Origin: Aquabacter sp965279295
Lineage (GTDB): Bacteria; Pseudomonadota; Alphaproteobacteria; Rhizobiales; Xanthobacteraceae
Assembly: GCA_965279295.1 (NCBI GenBank)
Contig: CBDIHQ010000010.1
Reading direction: 5' to 3' (one strand)
Length of the DNA stretch: 64,000 nucleotides
Part shown: positions 45,401-60,400 of the stretch, one piece after another
Position numbering within the stretch: position 1 is the stretch's first letter
How the letters are laid out: every line of letters starts with the position of its first letter
Program-made: the position numbers and the translations under genes
The notes under the pieces: generated by a model
The model's input: only the letters and a program-made list of their open reading frames with translations
Told to the model about the DNA's origin: nothing
The model's database searches: none

Positions 45401-48400
45401 GCCTCCACCCTGGATGACCGAAGTGGTTCCGCTGTTGGAGACATTGCCGCCCATGGCGAGCGCGACGCCGTAGGCCATCACGCCGGCGATGGTGCCGGCG
45501 TTGATGATCGTACCCAACCCGCCGATGGAAACGCCGGTCTGGCCACCCTGGACGAACGACGCGCTGCCGCTGTTGGTGAAGCTGCCAGTCGATGCCGATG
45601 CGACACCGGTGCCCGCGAGGCCTGTGATGGTGCCTTCGTTGACCATCGCGCTCGTGCCGACGATCGAAACGCCGGTCAGCTCACCCATGATCAGCGATGC
45701 ATTGCCGGCGTTGGTCACGCTTGCCGCCGAGGACATCAGTACGCCGATGCCTGCCCCATCGCTGGCGATGATGCTGCCGGCATTGGAGAGCGTCGTGCCG
45801 CTGCTGACGATGCCAGAGGCGATACCTGCGATGCGACCGCCAAGCTGGTTCTGCACCACGCCACTGCCGCTCACGGTGACCGTGCCGGAGATGGTGCCGC
45901 TGTTGGTCAGAAGGCCCGCGTTGGAGAGCGTGCCACCATCGCTCACCAGCGTGCCACTGTTGGTCAGCGTGCCGTTGTTCTGCAGAAGCCCGGTGTTGGT
46001 GACCAGTGCACTGTTGGTGAGGGTGCCGGCATTCGTCAGGGTGCTGGCGATGCTCAACGTGCCGGCATTCGAGACCAGGCCACTGTTCAGCGAAGCTGCA
46101 TCCACCGACACGATGCCGTCGGTAAGAAGCGTAGCGCCCATCTCGACCGTGATCGCGCCGTTCAGCGTGCCATAGTTGGTCAGGGTTCCGGCGATGACCG
46201 TCGCGTTGGTGATGGTCGAGTTGGCATCGATCGCCTGGGTGGCGTTTAGGAAGCCCACATACTGGAAGCCGATGGCCGTCACGCCTATCAAGCTCGCATT
46301 GCCCTCGACCACCAGCGTGTTCACGCCAAGCGAACCATCCGCCGAGCCGATCAAGGCGCTGCCGCTCTCCAGGATCAGCCGGTTGGTACCGCCGGCAAAC
46401 TTCACCGCCGTGCCGCCGGCACCGGAGATGGTGCCGAAATTATCGATGGTGCCTGAGCCGCCGGTAAACAGCATGCCGATGCCCGCCGTTCCCGTGCCTT
46501 CGATGACGCCATGATTGGTGATCAGTGCCGCTCCATCCGCGACACTCACGCCCGCCGCCCCCCCGGTCAGCAGACCGGAGTTGGAGATGCTGCCACCCGC
46601 CCCCAGCGCCACGCCGGAACCCGAGAGGCCCGTGATGGTGCCGGCATTGGTGAGCGTGCCTGCACCGCCCAAGGAAACGCCCGTCTCGCCTCCCTGGATG
46701 AGCGAAGTCGCCGCGCTGTTGGAGACACTCCCACCCATGGCGAGAGCAGCGCCGAAGCCCAGTAAACCGGCGATCGTGCCGGCGTTGATGAGCGTGCCTA
46801 GGCCGCCGATGGAGACGCCGGTCTGGCCACCCTGAACGAAGGAATTGCTGCCGCTATTGGTGAAGCTGCCAGCTGATGCCAGCGCAACGCCCGGGCCCGC
46901 TAGGCCCGTTATCATGCCTTCGTTGAGTACCGTCCCCGCGCCGGTGATCGAAAGGCCGGTGTCGCCACCTTGGATCAGCGATGCACTCCCGGCATTCGTC
47001 ACGCTCGCGGACGAAGACATCAGCACACCGACGCCCGCCGCGTCGCTGGCGATGATGCTGCCGGCGTTGGCGAGCGTCGTCCCGCTGCTGACGAGGCCGA
47101 AGGCGGTGCCGGTTATGCTGCCGCCAAGTTGGTTGTCCACCACGCCGCTGCCGCTCACCGAGACCGTGCCGGCGATGCTGCCGCTATTGGTCAGCAGGCC
47201 TGTGTTGGAGAGCGTGCCTGCGCTCGTCACCAGCGTTCCACTGTTGGTGAGCGTACCGGTGTTCAGCAAAAGCCCGGTGTTGGTGAGCAAGGCGCTGTTG
47301 GTGAGCGTGCCGGCGTTGGTCAGGGTGCTGGCGATCGACAAGGTACCGGCGTTCGAGATCAGGCCGCTGTTCACCGAGGCACCATCCACCGAGACCCTGC
47401 CATCGGTCGCAAGCGTCGCGCCCGTGTCGACAGTCACGACGCCGTTCAGCGTGCCGTGGTTGGTCAGCGTTCCCGCGATCACCACCGCATTGGTGATGGT
47501 GGAGTTTGCATCGATCGCCTGGGTGGCGTTGAGGAAGCCCACATATTGGAAGCCGACGGCGTTGACGCCGATCAGCGAGGCGCTGCCCTCGACCACCAGT
47601 GTGTTCACGCCCAGGGAACCGTCCGCCGCGCCGATCAACGCGCTACCGCTCTCCAGGATCAGCCGGTTGGTGCCGCCCGCAAACTTCACCGCCGTGCCGC
47701 TCGCACCGGAGATGGTGCCGAAATTATCGATGGTGCCCGAGCCGCCCGTGAACAGCACACCGACGCCCGCCGTACCGGTGCCTTCGATAACACCATGATT
47801 GATGATCAGCACCGACCCGCCCGCGACGCTCACGCCGGCTATGGCCCCCGTCAGGAGACCGGAATTGGAGACATCGCCGCCCGCTGCCAGCGCCACGCCC
47901 GAGCCGGAGAGGCCGGCAATGGTCCCGGCATTGGTGAGCGTGCCCGTCCCGCCGAAGGAAACGCCTGTGTCGCCACCCCGGATGACCGAAGTCGCTCCGG
48001 TGTTGGCGACATTCCCGCCCATGGCGAGCGCAACGCCATAGGCCAGCACACCGGCAATGGTGCCGGCGTTGACCACCGAGCCGATGCCGGTAATCGAAAG
48101 CCCGGTCTGGCCGCCCTGGATCAGCGATGCACTGTCGGCATTCGTCACGCTCGCGGACGAAGACATCAGCACGCCCACGCCAGCAGCGTCGCTGGCGATG
48201 ATGCTGCCGGCGTTGGCGAGCGTCGTCCCGCTGCTGATGATACCGAAGGCGGCGCCGGTTATACTGCCGACAAGTTGGTTGTCCACCACACCGCTGCCGC
48301 TCACCGAGACCGTGCCGGCGATGCTGCCGCTATTGGTCAGCAGGCCTGTGTTGGAGAGCGTGCCTGCGCTCGTCACCAGTGTCCCGGTGTTGGTCAGCGT

Positions 48401-51400
48401 GCCGGCATTGGTCAGGGTGCCGCCCGGTGCCAGCTGGTTCGTCCCCGTGAAGGCCCAATCGGCGTCGCTGGCGAGCGTTACGGTCTGGAAGCCAAGAAGG
48501 CTGGACCCGAGGCCGCTCAGACTGCCGGTGCCGACACCCGCCGCGAGTGCCAAAGTGTTGCTGCCGGCGCCGCCATCGGCCAAGCCGGTGAGCACCGAAC
48601 CCGCCTTCAGGGTCAGGAGATCATCGCCGGCGGCGAACTGGATCGCCGTGCCGCCGCCGCCGGCGATGGTGCCGCTGTTGATGATTGTGTTGTTGAAGGT
48701 ACCGGCGGTGTCGGCGAACAAGACGCCGATGCCGGTACCGGTACCGGCAATTGTGCCTTCGTTGGTGACGGTGCTGGCGCCACCCTTCGTGTGGACGCCC
48801 GCCGTGGCGCCCGCGACCAGCGCGTTGGCACCGATGTTCATCACGCTGCCGCCGGCATTCATCCGAATGCCGAAGTCGGCGGTGCCGGTGACGGTGCCGG
48901 CGTTGGTGATGGCCAGGCCCGCGACGTCAGTGAGCACACCGGTCGTGCCGATGATGGAGGCACCGGCCTGATTGTCCATCACGCCGCCGAGGATCGTGAC
49001 CATTCCAGCGATGGTGCCGGCATTGGCGAGCGTGCCGCTGCTGCTCAGCCCCCCGCTGACCGTCAGCGTACCGCTGTTTGTGAAGGTGCCGGCGTTGGTC
49101 AGGGTGGAGGCATCGGACACGCCGGTGCTGGTCCAGGCGGCGCCGCTTGCAACCGTCACAGTGGTGAAGGCGGTGAAGTTCAGCGTACCCGTGCCGGAGA
49201 GGAATTCCAGCGTATCGGTGCCGCCACCGCCATCGACACGGCCCGTGAAAACCGCGCCAGAAAGAACCTGCAGCAGGTCGTCGCCGCCCCCGAACTGCAC
49301 CGCCATGCCGGCGGTACCAGTACCGGCAATGGTGCCGCTATTGATGAGCGTCGTGTTGAAGGTGCCGAACGTATCCGACACGAGGAGGCCTGCCGCACCC
49401 GTGACTGTGCCGCTGTTGGTCAGCGTGCCCGCGCCGCCGCGGAAATAGACCCCCTGGAGGGCACCGGAGATCAGGCCGGAACTCGCGTTGGTGACCTGTC
49501 CGCCGCCGCGCAATTGGACGCCGCTATCGGTGTTGCCACGGATGCTGCCGGCATTGGTCACGATGCCGGTGCCGGCGATCTGCGCGCCGTTGAGGCTGCC
49601 GTAGATGTAGGAGGCCGTGCCCTGGTTCGTCACGCTGCCGCCCGCGACGAGAATGACGCCGACGCTTGATGGGAAGCCCACGGCGCGAATGCTGCCCTCG
49701 TTGGTCAGGCTGCCGGCGCCGCCGCTGATCCAGGTGCCGCCGGTGATGGATGAGGCGGTACCCTGATTGAAGATACTGCCGCCCGCCGAGACAAGGCTCA
49801 CGGCGTAAAGTCCGGTGGCGACGATGGTGCCGGCATTGGTCAAAGTGCCGCCGCCCTGGATCGCCACGCCGCCATAGCCCGAGATGCGGCCCGAGGCAGT
49901 GTTCATGACGTCGCCGCCGGCCGAAAGGGAAACCGCATAGCTGGACGGGCCGGCAATGGAGCCGGAATTGGTCACAGTCCCCGTGGCGCCGGCGATGGCG
50001 ATGCCCACTCCGCCGCCTTCGATCCTCCCCGAGGCGGTGTTGTCGACGCTGCCGCCCGCCAGGAGCGACACGCCGGTGCCGGCGACGCTGGTGGCGGAGA
50101 TGGAGCCGTCATTGCTCACCGCTCCGGCGGCGCCTGCGATCAGGATGCCTTGGGTGCCCCCGGAGATCACAGAGGCGCTGCCGGAATTGGTGATGCTGCC
50201 GCCGGACGAGAAGTAGATGCCCCGACCCAGGGTGCCGATGATGGTGCCGGCATTGCTTAGCGTGCGGGCGGCGATGCCCGTGCCAACCACGCCGTCGTCC
50301 GGCCCAGCCACGAGCCCAGCGGTCTGGTTGTCCAGGACCCCGCCGGCGGAGAGCGTCACCGTCGTCAGGATCGTCCCGCTGTTCTGCAGCGTGCCGTCGT
50401 TGACGATGGTGTCGAGGTTGGCGAGCGTGCCGAGATTGATCAGCGTGCCGGCATTGGTGATGGTCTCGACAGAGTCCGTGCCGCTCAGCGTCCAGCTGGC
50501 GCCGGCGTGGACGATCAGCACCTCGAAATTGCTGAAGCCCGCCGAGGCGCCGCTACCGGAGAGCAGATCCAGCGTGTCGACCCCCGCTCCGCCGTCCACA
50601 GCGCCGCCGAATGCGAAGCCGGACGACAGCTGCAGCAGATCGGCACCGGCGCCGAACTGCACCGCGAAGGTCGTGCCGCTGATCGTGCCGCTGTTGATGA
50701 CCGTGTTGTTGAAGGTGCCGCCATCGTCGAGGAAACGCACGCCCGCCGCACCACCGGCTATTGTGCCGGCATTGTCCACCACGCCCACACCGCTGAGGAC
50801 CAAGACACCGTTGGTGGTGCCCGACAGGCGGGAGGCGGCGCCGGAATTGGTCAGGCTTCCGCCTGCGGCCAGGTAGACGGCAGTGCCGCCAGCGATGGTG
50901 CCCGCATTGGTCACGCTACCCGGGATATTGAACGTGATGACGCCGTAGTCGACGCCTGCGATCCTTGAAGCGGTGCCCTGGTTGGAGATGCTGCCACCGG
51001 CGTCGAGACGGATGCCAATGGAGGCCGACCCGCCGATGGTCCCTTCATTCTGGATCGTGCTGGCGGCATTCAGACTGTTGATGCCGTAGAAACCGCCGTC
51101 GATCCGCGATGCCGTGCCTTGGTTCGTGACCGTGCCGGCCCCCGATAGAAGGATGCCGGCAGTGGAGGTTCCGATGATGGTGCCGGCATTGAGGATGGTG
51201 CCGGTGGCGCCGATGGCCTGGGAAATGCCGACGTCGGCGGCCGTGATACGCCCGCCCGCCTGGTTGGTGATCTGGCCCGCACCGCTCAGCATCACCGTGC
51301 CGGAGATGCTGCCGCTATTGGTCAGCGCGCCCTCCTCGGTGAAGATGCCTGAGGTGACGAAGGTCCCGCTGTTGATAAAGGTGACGGTATTGGTCAGCGT

Positions 51401-54400
51401 GCCGCTGTTCCTGAATATGCCGGCGTTGGTGAGCGTCACCGTGCTTCCGGTCGCCGCCAGGGTCCAGTCCGCGCCGGAATCCACCGCGACATTGGCGAAA
51501 TTGGTGAAGCCAGTGATTGTGCCGGTGCCGGAGACGAACTCCAGCGTGTTGGAACCGGCTCCGCCGTCCGCAACGCCATCGAAGGAGGCGCCCGCCAGGA
51601 TCTGCAGCAGATCGTCGCCCGCGCCGAACTGCACCGCCGTGCCGCTCGCGCCGCTGATGGCTCCGCTATTGATCAGGGTATTTCCGAACGTGCCGGTGAA
51701 CTGCACGCCGATGCCAGCCGTGCCGGTGCCGGCGATCGTGCCCTGGTTGCTCACCATGCCGCCGGCCTGGAGATAGACGCCTGCGACGACGCCGGAGATC
51801 ACGGCCGACGTGCCCTGGTTCGTCACCTGCACAAGACTGCTGGCATAGATGCCCATGCCGGCTGCGCCGGTGCCGCTGATGGCGGCCTCGTTCACCACAG
51901 TGCCGGCGAACATGTTCACGCCGGCCAGCACGCCGGTGATCAGGCCAGTGCCGGTGTTGGTGACGCGCGCGTCGTTGGTGACATTGATGCCGGTGCCGGC
52001 GGTGCCCGTGCCGGTGATGGTGCCGGAATTGGTGACCCCGCCGGTGACGGTGAAGATGCCGACGGCCCCGCTGATCACGCCGGTGGCCGCATTGGTGATG
52101 GTGCCGGAGCCGATGGAGACGCCGTACTGGGACAGGCCGCTGATCAGGCCGTAATTGGCGACCGTGCCGGCGCCGGAAATGCTGATTCCGCTTTCCGCGC
52201 CCTGGATGATTCCGGACGCGCGGTTCGTGACGCTGCCGTCGGCATACATGGAGAGGGCGGCACGGGCGGTGCCGATGATGCTGCCTTCGTTGGTGACGGT
52301 GCCGCCGTTCGAGGTCGTGCCTGCGAAATAGATGCCGTAGGCGCCGCTGATGAGCGCCGCGGACCCCAGATTGCGGACAGAACCGCCGGCGCCCAGATAG
52401 ATGCCGGTTCCCGCCGTGCCGCCCTGGATCGTGCCGGTGTTGTCGATGGTTCCAAGGCCGTCGAGGGTCTTGATGCCGACGCCCAACGTGCCGGTGGCCA
52501 TGATGGTGCCGGCATTGGTGATCAGCACCGCCATCGGACCGCCGGTGAAGGTGCCTTGGGCGATCACGATGCCGGCGAGGCGGCCGCTGATTAGCGAAGC
52601 CGTGCCGAAGTTCTCGATGGCGCCGTTGGTGTTCTGGTCGACACCGATCCCCTCGGTGCCAATGATCGAGCCTTCATTGTGCAGCAGGGAGCCGGCGGAC
52701 CGGAGCTGCAGCCCGTCCACCGTGCCCGAGATCAAGGACGCGGTGCCGAAGTTGTTCACCACATCGGTGCTGTCGAAATAGCCCCCCACGCCGGCGGTGC
52801 CGGTGGCCTGGACGGTGCCTAAATTGCCCAGCGTGCCGCCCCACATCATCACGCCCAGCGTCGTGCCGGTGATCGTGCCAGCGGCCTGGTTGATGAGGTG
52901 GGCGTCGGAATTGTTGGAGCGGACGCCGACACCATTCCCACCGTCGACAAGCCCGCTGTTGGTGAGCGTCCCGGAGCTGAACTGGAAGCCGCCTGCTGCC
53001 GTGCCACTCGCCTGAATGGTGCCGCGGTTGACCATGGCTCCCTGGCTGACGTTGGCGGTCCAGCCAAGGCCCGTGCTGGAAATCTGGCCATCGTTGGTGA
53101 AGGTCACGTCACCCGAAAATCCGCCGCCGAAATTCACGCCGCCACTGGTGCCGGAAATTGTTCCGGTGGCTTCGTTGGTGAAGCTTCCCCCGCCGGCGTA
53201 GACGTAAACGCCGGGCCCGCTCGTGCCGATGATGGTCCCGGCATTGGTGATCGTGCCGGGCGCGCGATAGACATAGACGCCCATCGCGCTGCTGATGGTG
53301 CCCGTGCTCGCATTGGTGACGCTGGCGCCGACATAGCGGACGTGGATGCCGTGGTCCGTGCCGGTGATGCTGGCGTAATTGGTGATCGTGGCGGCGCTGC
53401 CAGCGATGAAGATGCCGTCCTGGCCGCCGTTGATCAGGGCGGTCGCGTTCGCGGTGCCGCCGTTGGTGATGATGCCGCCGTTGCTCAGGTAGATGCCGCG
53501 CGTGCTGACGCCGCTGATCGTGCCGAGATTGCTGATGGTCGGGCTGCTGCCGGCGGCGCCGTACACACCGACATCGGCGCCAGTGATCACGCCGGAAAGG
53601 AGATTGTTCAGGATGCCGGTTCCCGTCAGCGTCACGGTGCCGTCGATGCTGCCGGAATTGGTCATGGTTCCGGAGCTGGTGAGCACGCCGGAAGAGGTGC
53701 TCAGAAGCCCGTCATTGGTGAAGCTGCCGGTGTTCGCCAGCGTGCCGGAATTGGTCAGGGTCACCCCTGATGCGACGGTGTTGCCGCCCGTGAATGTCCA
53801 CTCCGCGCCGCTGTTGACGTTCACGAGGCCGAATTCAAAGAAGTCGGCGCCGAGGCCCGTGAAGCTGCCGCCCGTGCCCTCGAAGGCGAGGGTATTTGTT
53901 CCTGCCCCGCCGTCCACGATGCCGACGAATATCGCGCCGGGTTGTAGCGTCAGGAGGTCGTCGCCGGCACCGAACAACACCGCCGCGCCGCTGTTGCCGA
54001 TGATGGTGCCGGAATTGGTCAGCGTGTTGCTGTAGGTACCGACATCGAAAAGGATGCCGACGCCATCGGAGGTGATCGTCCCGGCATTGGTGATCGTGGC
54101 CGCCCCATCGACCACATAAATGCCCATCAGCCCGCCGGAAATCAGCGCCGCCGACCCGTCATTCTGAACGCGGCCGCCCGCCTTGAGGGAGACGCCGATA
54201 TAGGTGCTCGTGATGGCACCCTCGTTGGTCACGGTGCCGTTCGCGGTGGAGATGATGACGCCGGCAATGGCGCCGGAAACCTCCGAGCCGGTGCCGGAAT
54301 TGGTGACCGAGCCGCCGTCTGAGAGATAGACACCGACCGAGCTTCCGCAGGTCCCCCGGATGGAGCCGGAATTTGTGACCGCGCCACCGCCCAGCACCGA

Positions 54401-57400
54401 AACGCCGTTGCAATAGCCCTGGATCAGACCGCCCGCATAATTGGTGACCGTGCCGCCCGCCATCAGGCGAACGCCATCGGACTGGCCGATGATGGTGCCG
54501 GAATTGCTCACGTAGCCTGCGGCACCGTCGATGCCGACGGCGTCCCAAAGGGTGGACGTGATCCGGCCCGAGCTGGAATTGGTAACTGTCCCGCCCGCGC
54601 TAAGCAGAATGCCGTAGCTGGTCCCGCCGCCGATGCTGCCTTCGTTGGTGACGGTGGCGGCGGCGCCCTTTGAATAGATGCCGCGATCGTACCCGGAGAT
54701 GAGCGCGGTGGTGCCCAGGTTGCGGATGAAGCCACCGGCACCGAGATAGATGCCGGTCCCCAGCGTCGCCTGGATCGTACCGGTGTTGTCGATGGTGCCC
54801 AGGCCGTCGAGCGTCTTGATGCCGATGCCGCTGGTGCCGGTGGCCACGATCGTGCCGGCATTGGTGATGAACACCTCCATCGGCGCGGTGGTGGAGGTGC
54901 CGTTGGAAATCACGATGCCGGCAAGGCCGCCGCTGATGAGCGAGGCGGTTCCGATGTTCTCGATGGTGCCGTTGGTGTTCTGGTCGACACCATAGGCGGT
55001 GGTGCCGATGATGGTGCCTTCATTGTGCAACAGGGAGCCGGCGAACCTGAGCTGCAGTCCGCTCGCAGCACCCGAAATCAGCGCAGCGGTGCCGAAATTG
55101 TTGACCACGTCGGTGGCATCGAAATAGCCCCCCACGCCAGACGTGCCGGTGCCGATAATGGCGCCATGATTGCTCAGCGTGCCGCCCCACATCATCACGC
55201 CCTGCGTCGTGCTGGTGATGGTCCCGGACGCTTGGTTGATGAGATGGACGTCGAGATTGTTCGAGCGGACGCCGGGGCCGTCGGCACCGTCGATGAGCCC
55301 GCTGTTGGTGAGCGTGCCCGAGCCAAACTGGAAGCCGCCATTGGCCGCGGTGCCATCCGCCCGAATGGTACCGCGGTTGACCATCAACCCCTGGTTCACG
55401 TTAACGCCCCAGCCGCCTGTGGCGGAGATCTGGCCGTCATTGGTGAAGGTGACGTCGCCGGTAAAGCTCCCGCCGAAATTGACGCCGCCCATGGCGCCGG
55501 AAATCACCCCAGTATTGGTGTTGGTGAGGCTTCCTCCCCCTGCATAGACGTAAACCCCGGCCCCGCTCGTGCCGGTGATGGTCCCGGCATTGGTGAGCGT
55601 GCCGGGGGCCTTGTAGAAATAGACGCCGATGCCGCCGCTGAGGGTGCCCGTGCTCGCATTGGTGACGCTGCCGCCGACATAGCGGAAATTGAGGCCGTGG
55701 TTCGTGCCCGTGATGCTGCCGTAATTGGTGATCGTTGCCGCGCTGCCGGCGACGAATATGCCGTCCTGGCCGCCATTGATCAGGGCAGTGGCGCTGGCGG
55801 TGCCGCCATTGGTGACGCTGCCGCCAGCCGCGAGGAAGATGCCGTGCGCGCCGCCGCCGATGCTGCCTTGGTTGGTAACCGTGCCGGCCGCGCCCGTGGC
55901 GGAGATGCCGTATTGGTCGCCGGAAATAAGCGCGGCGGTCCCCAGATTGCTGACCGACCCTCCGGCGCCCAGGTAGACGCCGACTCCGGTGCTGCCGGCG
56001 CCCTGGATCGTGCCGGTGTTGTCGATAGTTCCCAGACCGTCGAGCGTCTTGATGCCCACGCCATCGGTGGCCATGACGGTACCGGCATTGGTGATCTGCA
56101 CCGCCATCGGACCGCTGGTGAAGGTGCCTTGGGCAATCAGGATGCCTCCGAGGCCGCCGCTGATCAGCGAAGCCGTGCCGAAGTTCTCGATGGCGCCGTT
56201 GGTGTTCTGGTCAACACCGTAACCGGTGGTGCCGATGATGGTGCCTTCATTGTGCAGCAGGGAGCCGGCGTTCCGGAGCTGGAGGCCGCTCAGCGCTCCC
56301 TCAATCCGGGAAGCCGTGCCAAAATTATTGACCGCATCGGCGGCGTAGAAATAGCCCCCCACGCCGGCGGTGCCGGTGGCCTGGACCATGCCGAAATTCG
56401 ACAGCGTCCCGCCGAATATCATCACGCCCAGCGTCGTGCTGGTGATGGTGCCTGCCGCCTGATTGATCAGGTTTGCGCCGGAGTTGTTGACACGAACGCC
56501 GGCACCGTTCCCGCCGTCGATGAAGTTATAGTTGGTGAGCGTCCCAGAGCCGAACTGGAAGCCGCCGACCGCCGTGCCACTCGCCTGAATGGTGCCGCGG
56601 TTGACCATGGTCCCCTGGCTGACGGTGACGGCCCAGCCGCCGCCCGTGCTGGAAATCTCGCCATCGTTGGTGAAGGTGACTTCGCCGCCACCGCCGAAAT
56701 TAACACCGCCACCGGTGCCGGAAATCGTTCCGGTGGCTTCGTTGGTGAAGCTTCCCCCGCCGGCATAGACGTAAACACCGGGGCCGTTGGTGCCTATGAT
56801 GGTCCCGGCATTGGTGATCGTCCCGGGGGCATAAGCGAAATAGACCCCCATGGCGCTAGTGATGATGCCGGTGCTCGCGTTGGTAACGCTGCCGCTGATA
56901 TCGCGGAACTGGATGCCGTGGTCGTTGCCGGTGATGCTGCCGTAATTGGTGATCGTCGCCGTGCTGCCGGCGATGAATATGCCGTCCTGGCCGCCGTTGA
57001 TCCGGGCCGTCGCGTTCGCCGTTCCGCCGTTGGTGATGAGGCCGCCATTGCGCAGGTAGATGCCGCGCGTGTTGGCGCCGTTGATCGAACCGAGGTTGGT
57101 TATGGTCGGCGTGCTGCCGACGGCGCCGTACACGCCAACGTCGCCGCCGGTGATCGCGCCGGAGAGCAGATTGTTCAGGACGCCGGTTCCCGTCAGCGTC
57201 ACCGTGCCGTCGATGCTGCCGGAATTGGTCATCGTCCCGGAACTGGTAAGCACGCCGGCAGAGGTCGCAAGCAGCCCGTCATTGGTGAACGAGCCAATGT
57301 TCGCCAGTGTGCCGGAATTGGTCAGGGTGGTGCCCGAGCCGATGGTGCTGTCGCCGCCGAAAGTCCATTCAGCGCCGCTGTCGATGCTGGCCTGCGCGAA

Positions 57401-60400
57401 ATTGATGAAACTCGCGCCGCCGAGGCCGGTGAAGGTGCCGTTGCCGGAGAACGCCAGGGTGTTGCTGCCGGCCCCGCCGTCCACCGTGCCTGTGAAGGAG
57501 GCACCGTCCAGCAGCGTTAGCAGGTCGGCGCCGGCGCCGAATTGCACCGCCGTGCCGCCGCTGCCGATAATGGCACCGGAATTGGTGATCGTGTTGTTGG
57601 CGGTGCCGAAATTATCGGCGAACGTGATGCCGATCAGGCCGCCGGAGATGGTGCCTTCATTGGTGATCGCGACCGCGTTGGCACTATCGACGGATATGCC
57701 ATATTTCGCGGTGCCGTAGATGTGGGACGTCGTGCCTTGGTTGACGATCGTGCCATTGCCGGCGTTCACCAGCACGATGCCTCTCACGCCGCCACCGATG
57801 GTGCCCGCATTGGTTATGGACGTCGCAGTTTGTGCCGGGTCGAGAACATTGGTCGAATAGACGCCGTACTTCGCACCGGAGATGCGCGCGGCAGTGTTGG
57901 TGTTGGTTATCGTGGCGCCATAAAGTGTGAAAACACCCGCGCCCGGGGTGGCAGTCCCGCTCTGCGTGATGGTGCCGTCATTGGTGATGACGGTCACGCC
58001 ATAGCCGCCGGTGAGAGACACCCCGACCTGGGTACCGGAGATATAGCTCGCCTGACCTAAATTCGTGAGCGTGCCGCCCTGCTTGAGCTGCACGCCGGCT
58101 TCCTGCAAGCCGATGATCGTGCCCTCGTTGCTCACGATGGCGGCGCTATATTTCGTGTAGACGCCGATGCCGCCCGAAATCCGAGCGCCCGTGCCGGTGT
58201 TGAGGATGGAGCCTGCGGAGTTGAGGAAGATGCCGATGCTGGTGGTGTCGGTTCCGGTGATTGTGCCGGCGTTGGTGATGGTCTGATTATTGTCAGCGGA
58301 GACTAGGTTGCCCGTGCCGGTAAGCGTCGCGCCCGCCAGGTTCGCGAACTGGCCGGTGCTGGAGAGTACGACGTTGCCAGATAGCGTGCCGGCGTTGGTG
58401 AGCGTGCCGGCAGTGGTTATCGTGCTGGCGGTGGCGTCATTGCTGCCGGTGAGGGTCCACGCGGCGCCGTTGGCGATGGTCACTTGCTGGAACGCCAGGA
58501 AGCTCGTTCCGAGCCCCGTGAGGCTGCCGCCGGAACCGGAGAGTTCCAGCGTATTGGTGCCGCTGGCGCCGTCCACCACGCCGGTGAAGACCGCGCCCGG
58601 CTGAAGCGCCAGAAGGTCGTCTCCAGCGCCGAACCGCACCGCAGTGCCGTTGTTGCCGATGATGGTGCCAGCGTTGTTTACTGTTCCAGCGATATTGTTG
58701 ACGGAGATGCCGTATTGCGTCCCGGATATGGTGCCTTGGTTCGTTATCGTGCCGCCGGCACTCAACCCGATGCCTATGTTGCCATAAATGGAGCCGCTGT
58801 TGATCACGGTCCCGGCGCCGGCAGACACGTAGACACCGTAGCGCGTCCCGCTAATCACCGCCGCGGTGCCGCTGTTCGTGATCAGGCCGGCCGCCTTCAG
58901 ATAGACGCCATACAAGCCTGAGATCAGGCGGGAGTTGAACACGCTGGCGCCGGTCGCACCCGCAGCGCCCTGCACTGCCGTGCCGACGGCGGTATGGGTG
59001 CCGGAGTTGGAAAACAGGCCCGCACCGGTCAGCGTCACCGAGCCCGAGATGCTGCCGGAATTCGTCAGCGTGCCGGCATCGAGAAAGCGGCCGGTGATCC
59101 CCAGCGTGCCGGAATTCTGGAACGAACCGGAATTGGTGAATGTGCCGCCGGCGGACATCTGACCGCTATTGGTCATCACTTGACCGGAGGTGACGGAATT
59201 GGCTCCGGTAAAGGTCCAGTTCGCGCCGGCCGCGACGCTGATCTGCTCGAAGCCGGTGAAATTGGTGTTGTTTAGCCCGGAGAAGGTGGCGGCGGTGGTT
59301 CCGGCGAACTCCAGCAGGTCCGTGCCATCCCCGGCGTCGACCACCCCCGTGAAGAACCCGCCCGGCAGCAGGCGGACCGTATCGTCGCTGGTACGCTTGA
59401 ATTGAACCGCGATACCGCTGTCGCCGATAATGGCGCCACTATTCACCAGCGTGTTGGTGAAGCCAATAACATTGAACACCACGCCGGCGTTAGACGTAGT
59501 GTCCGTGCCGGTGGACCGGATGGTTCCGGAATTCGTCAGCAGACCACCGCTGCCGTATCCATTTAAAATGTAGGCGCCTTTACTGCCGCCCGCAATCAGT
59601 CCGGAATTGGTGGCCGTCCCCGCGCTTTGCAAGTACAGGCCGGTGCCCGCCGAAGAGCTGACGGTTCCGTCATTCGTGACCTGAGCAACCGCGCCGCCGG
59701 ACTTGAAGAAGACGCCCCATAGGCTACCGGCTATGCTGCCGTGATTGACGAGTGTGCCGCCAACGCCACCGACGGCAACACCGACGTTGCTGCCCGATAT
59801 CAGGCTGGCCGTGCCGGTATTGGTAACATTGCCGCCGCTTCCCAGGGAAACAGCCGCAGCCGGGTAGGCGCCGGTGGCGCTGATCGTACCCTCGTTGCTG
59901 AGCGTCCCAAGCCCGCCGCCGATGTTGAGCCCGACAGCGCCGGAAATCCGCGAACCCGCCCCCCTGTTGATCACCAAACCGCCGGCGGTGAGCACGATGC
60001 CACTGCCCGTGCCGCCGCCGATGCTGCCGTAGTTGGTGATCGTGCCAGGGGCGCCCGCGGCATAAATGCCGCGCAGCCCTCCGTAGACAAGCGAGGCGGT
60101 GCCCAGATTGCGCACGGAACCGCCGGCGCCCATGTGGATGCCGGTCCCGGCCGTGCCGCCCTGGATCATCCCGGTGTTATCGATAGTCCCAAGGCCGTCG
60201 AGCGTCCTGATGCCAACGCCCCCCGCATCGGTGGCCATGACGGTGCCGGCATTGGTGATCTGCACCGCCATCGGACCGCCGGTGAAGGTGCCTTGGGCAA
60301 TCAGGATGCCTCCGAGGCCGCCGCTGATCAGCGAAGCCGTGCCGAAGTTCTCGATGGCGCCGTTGGTGTTCTGGTCAACACCGTAACCGGTGGTGCCGAT

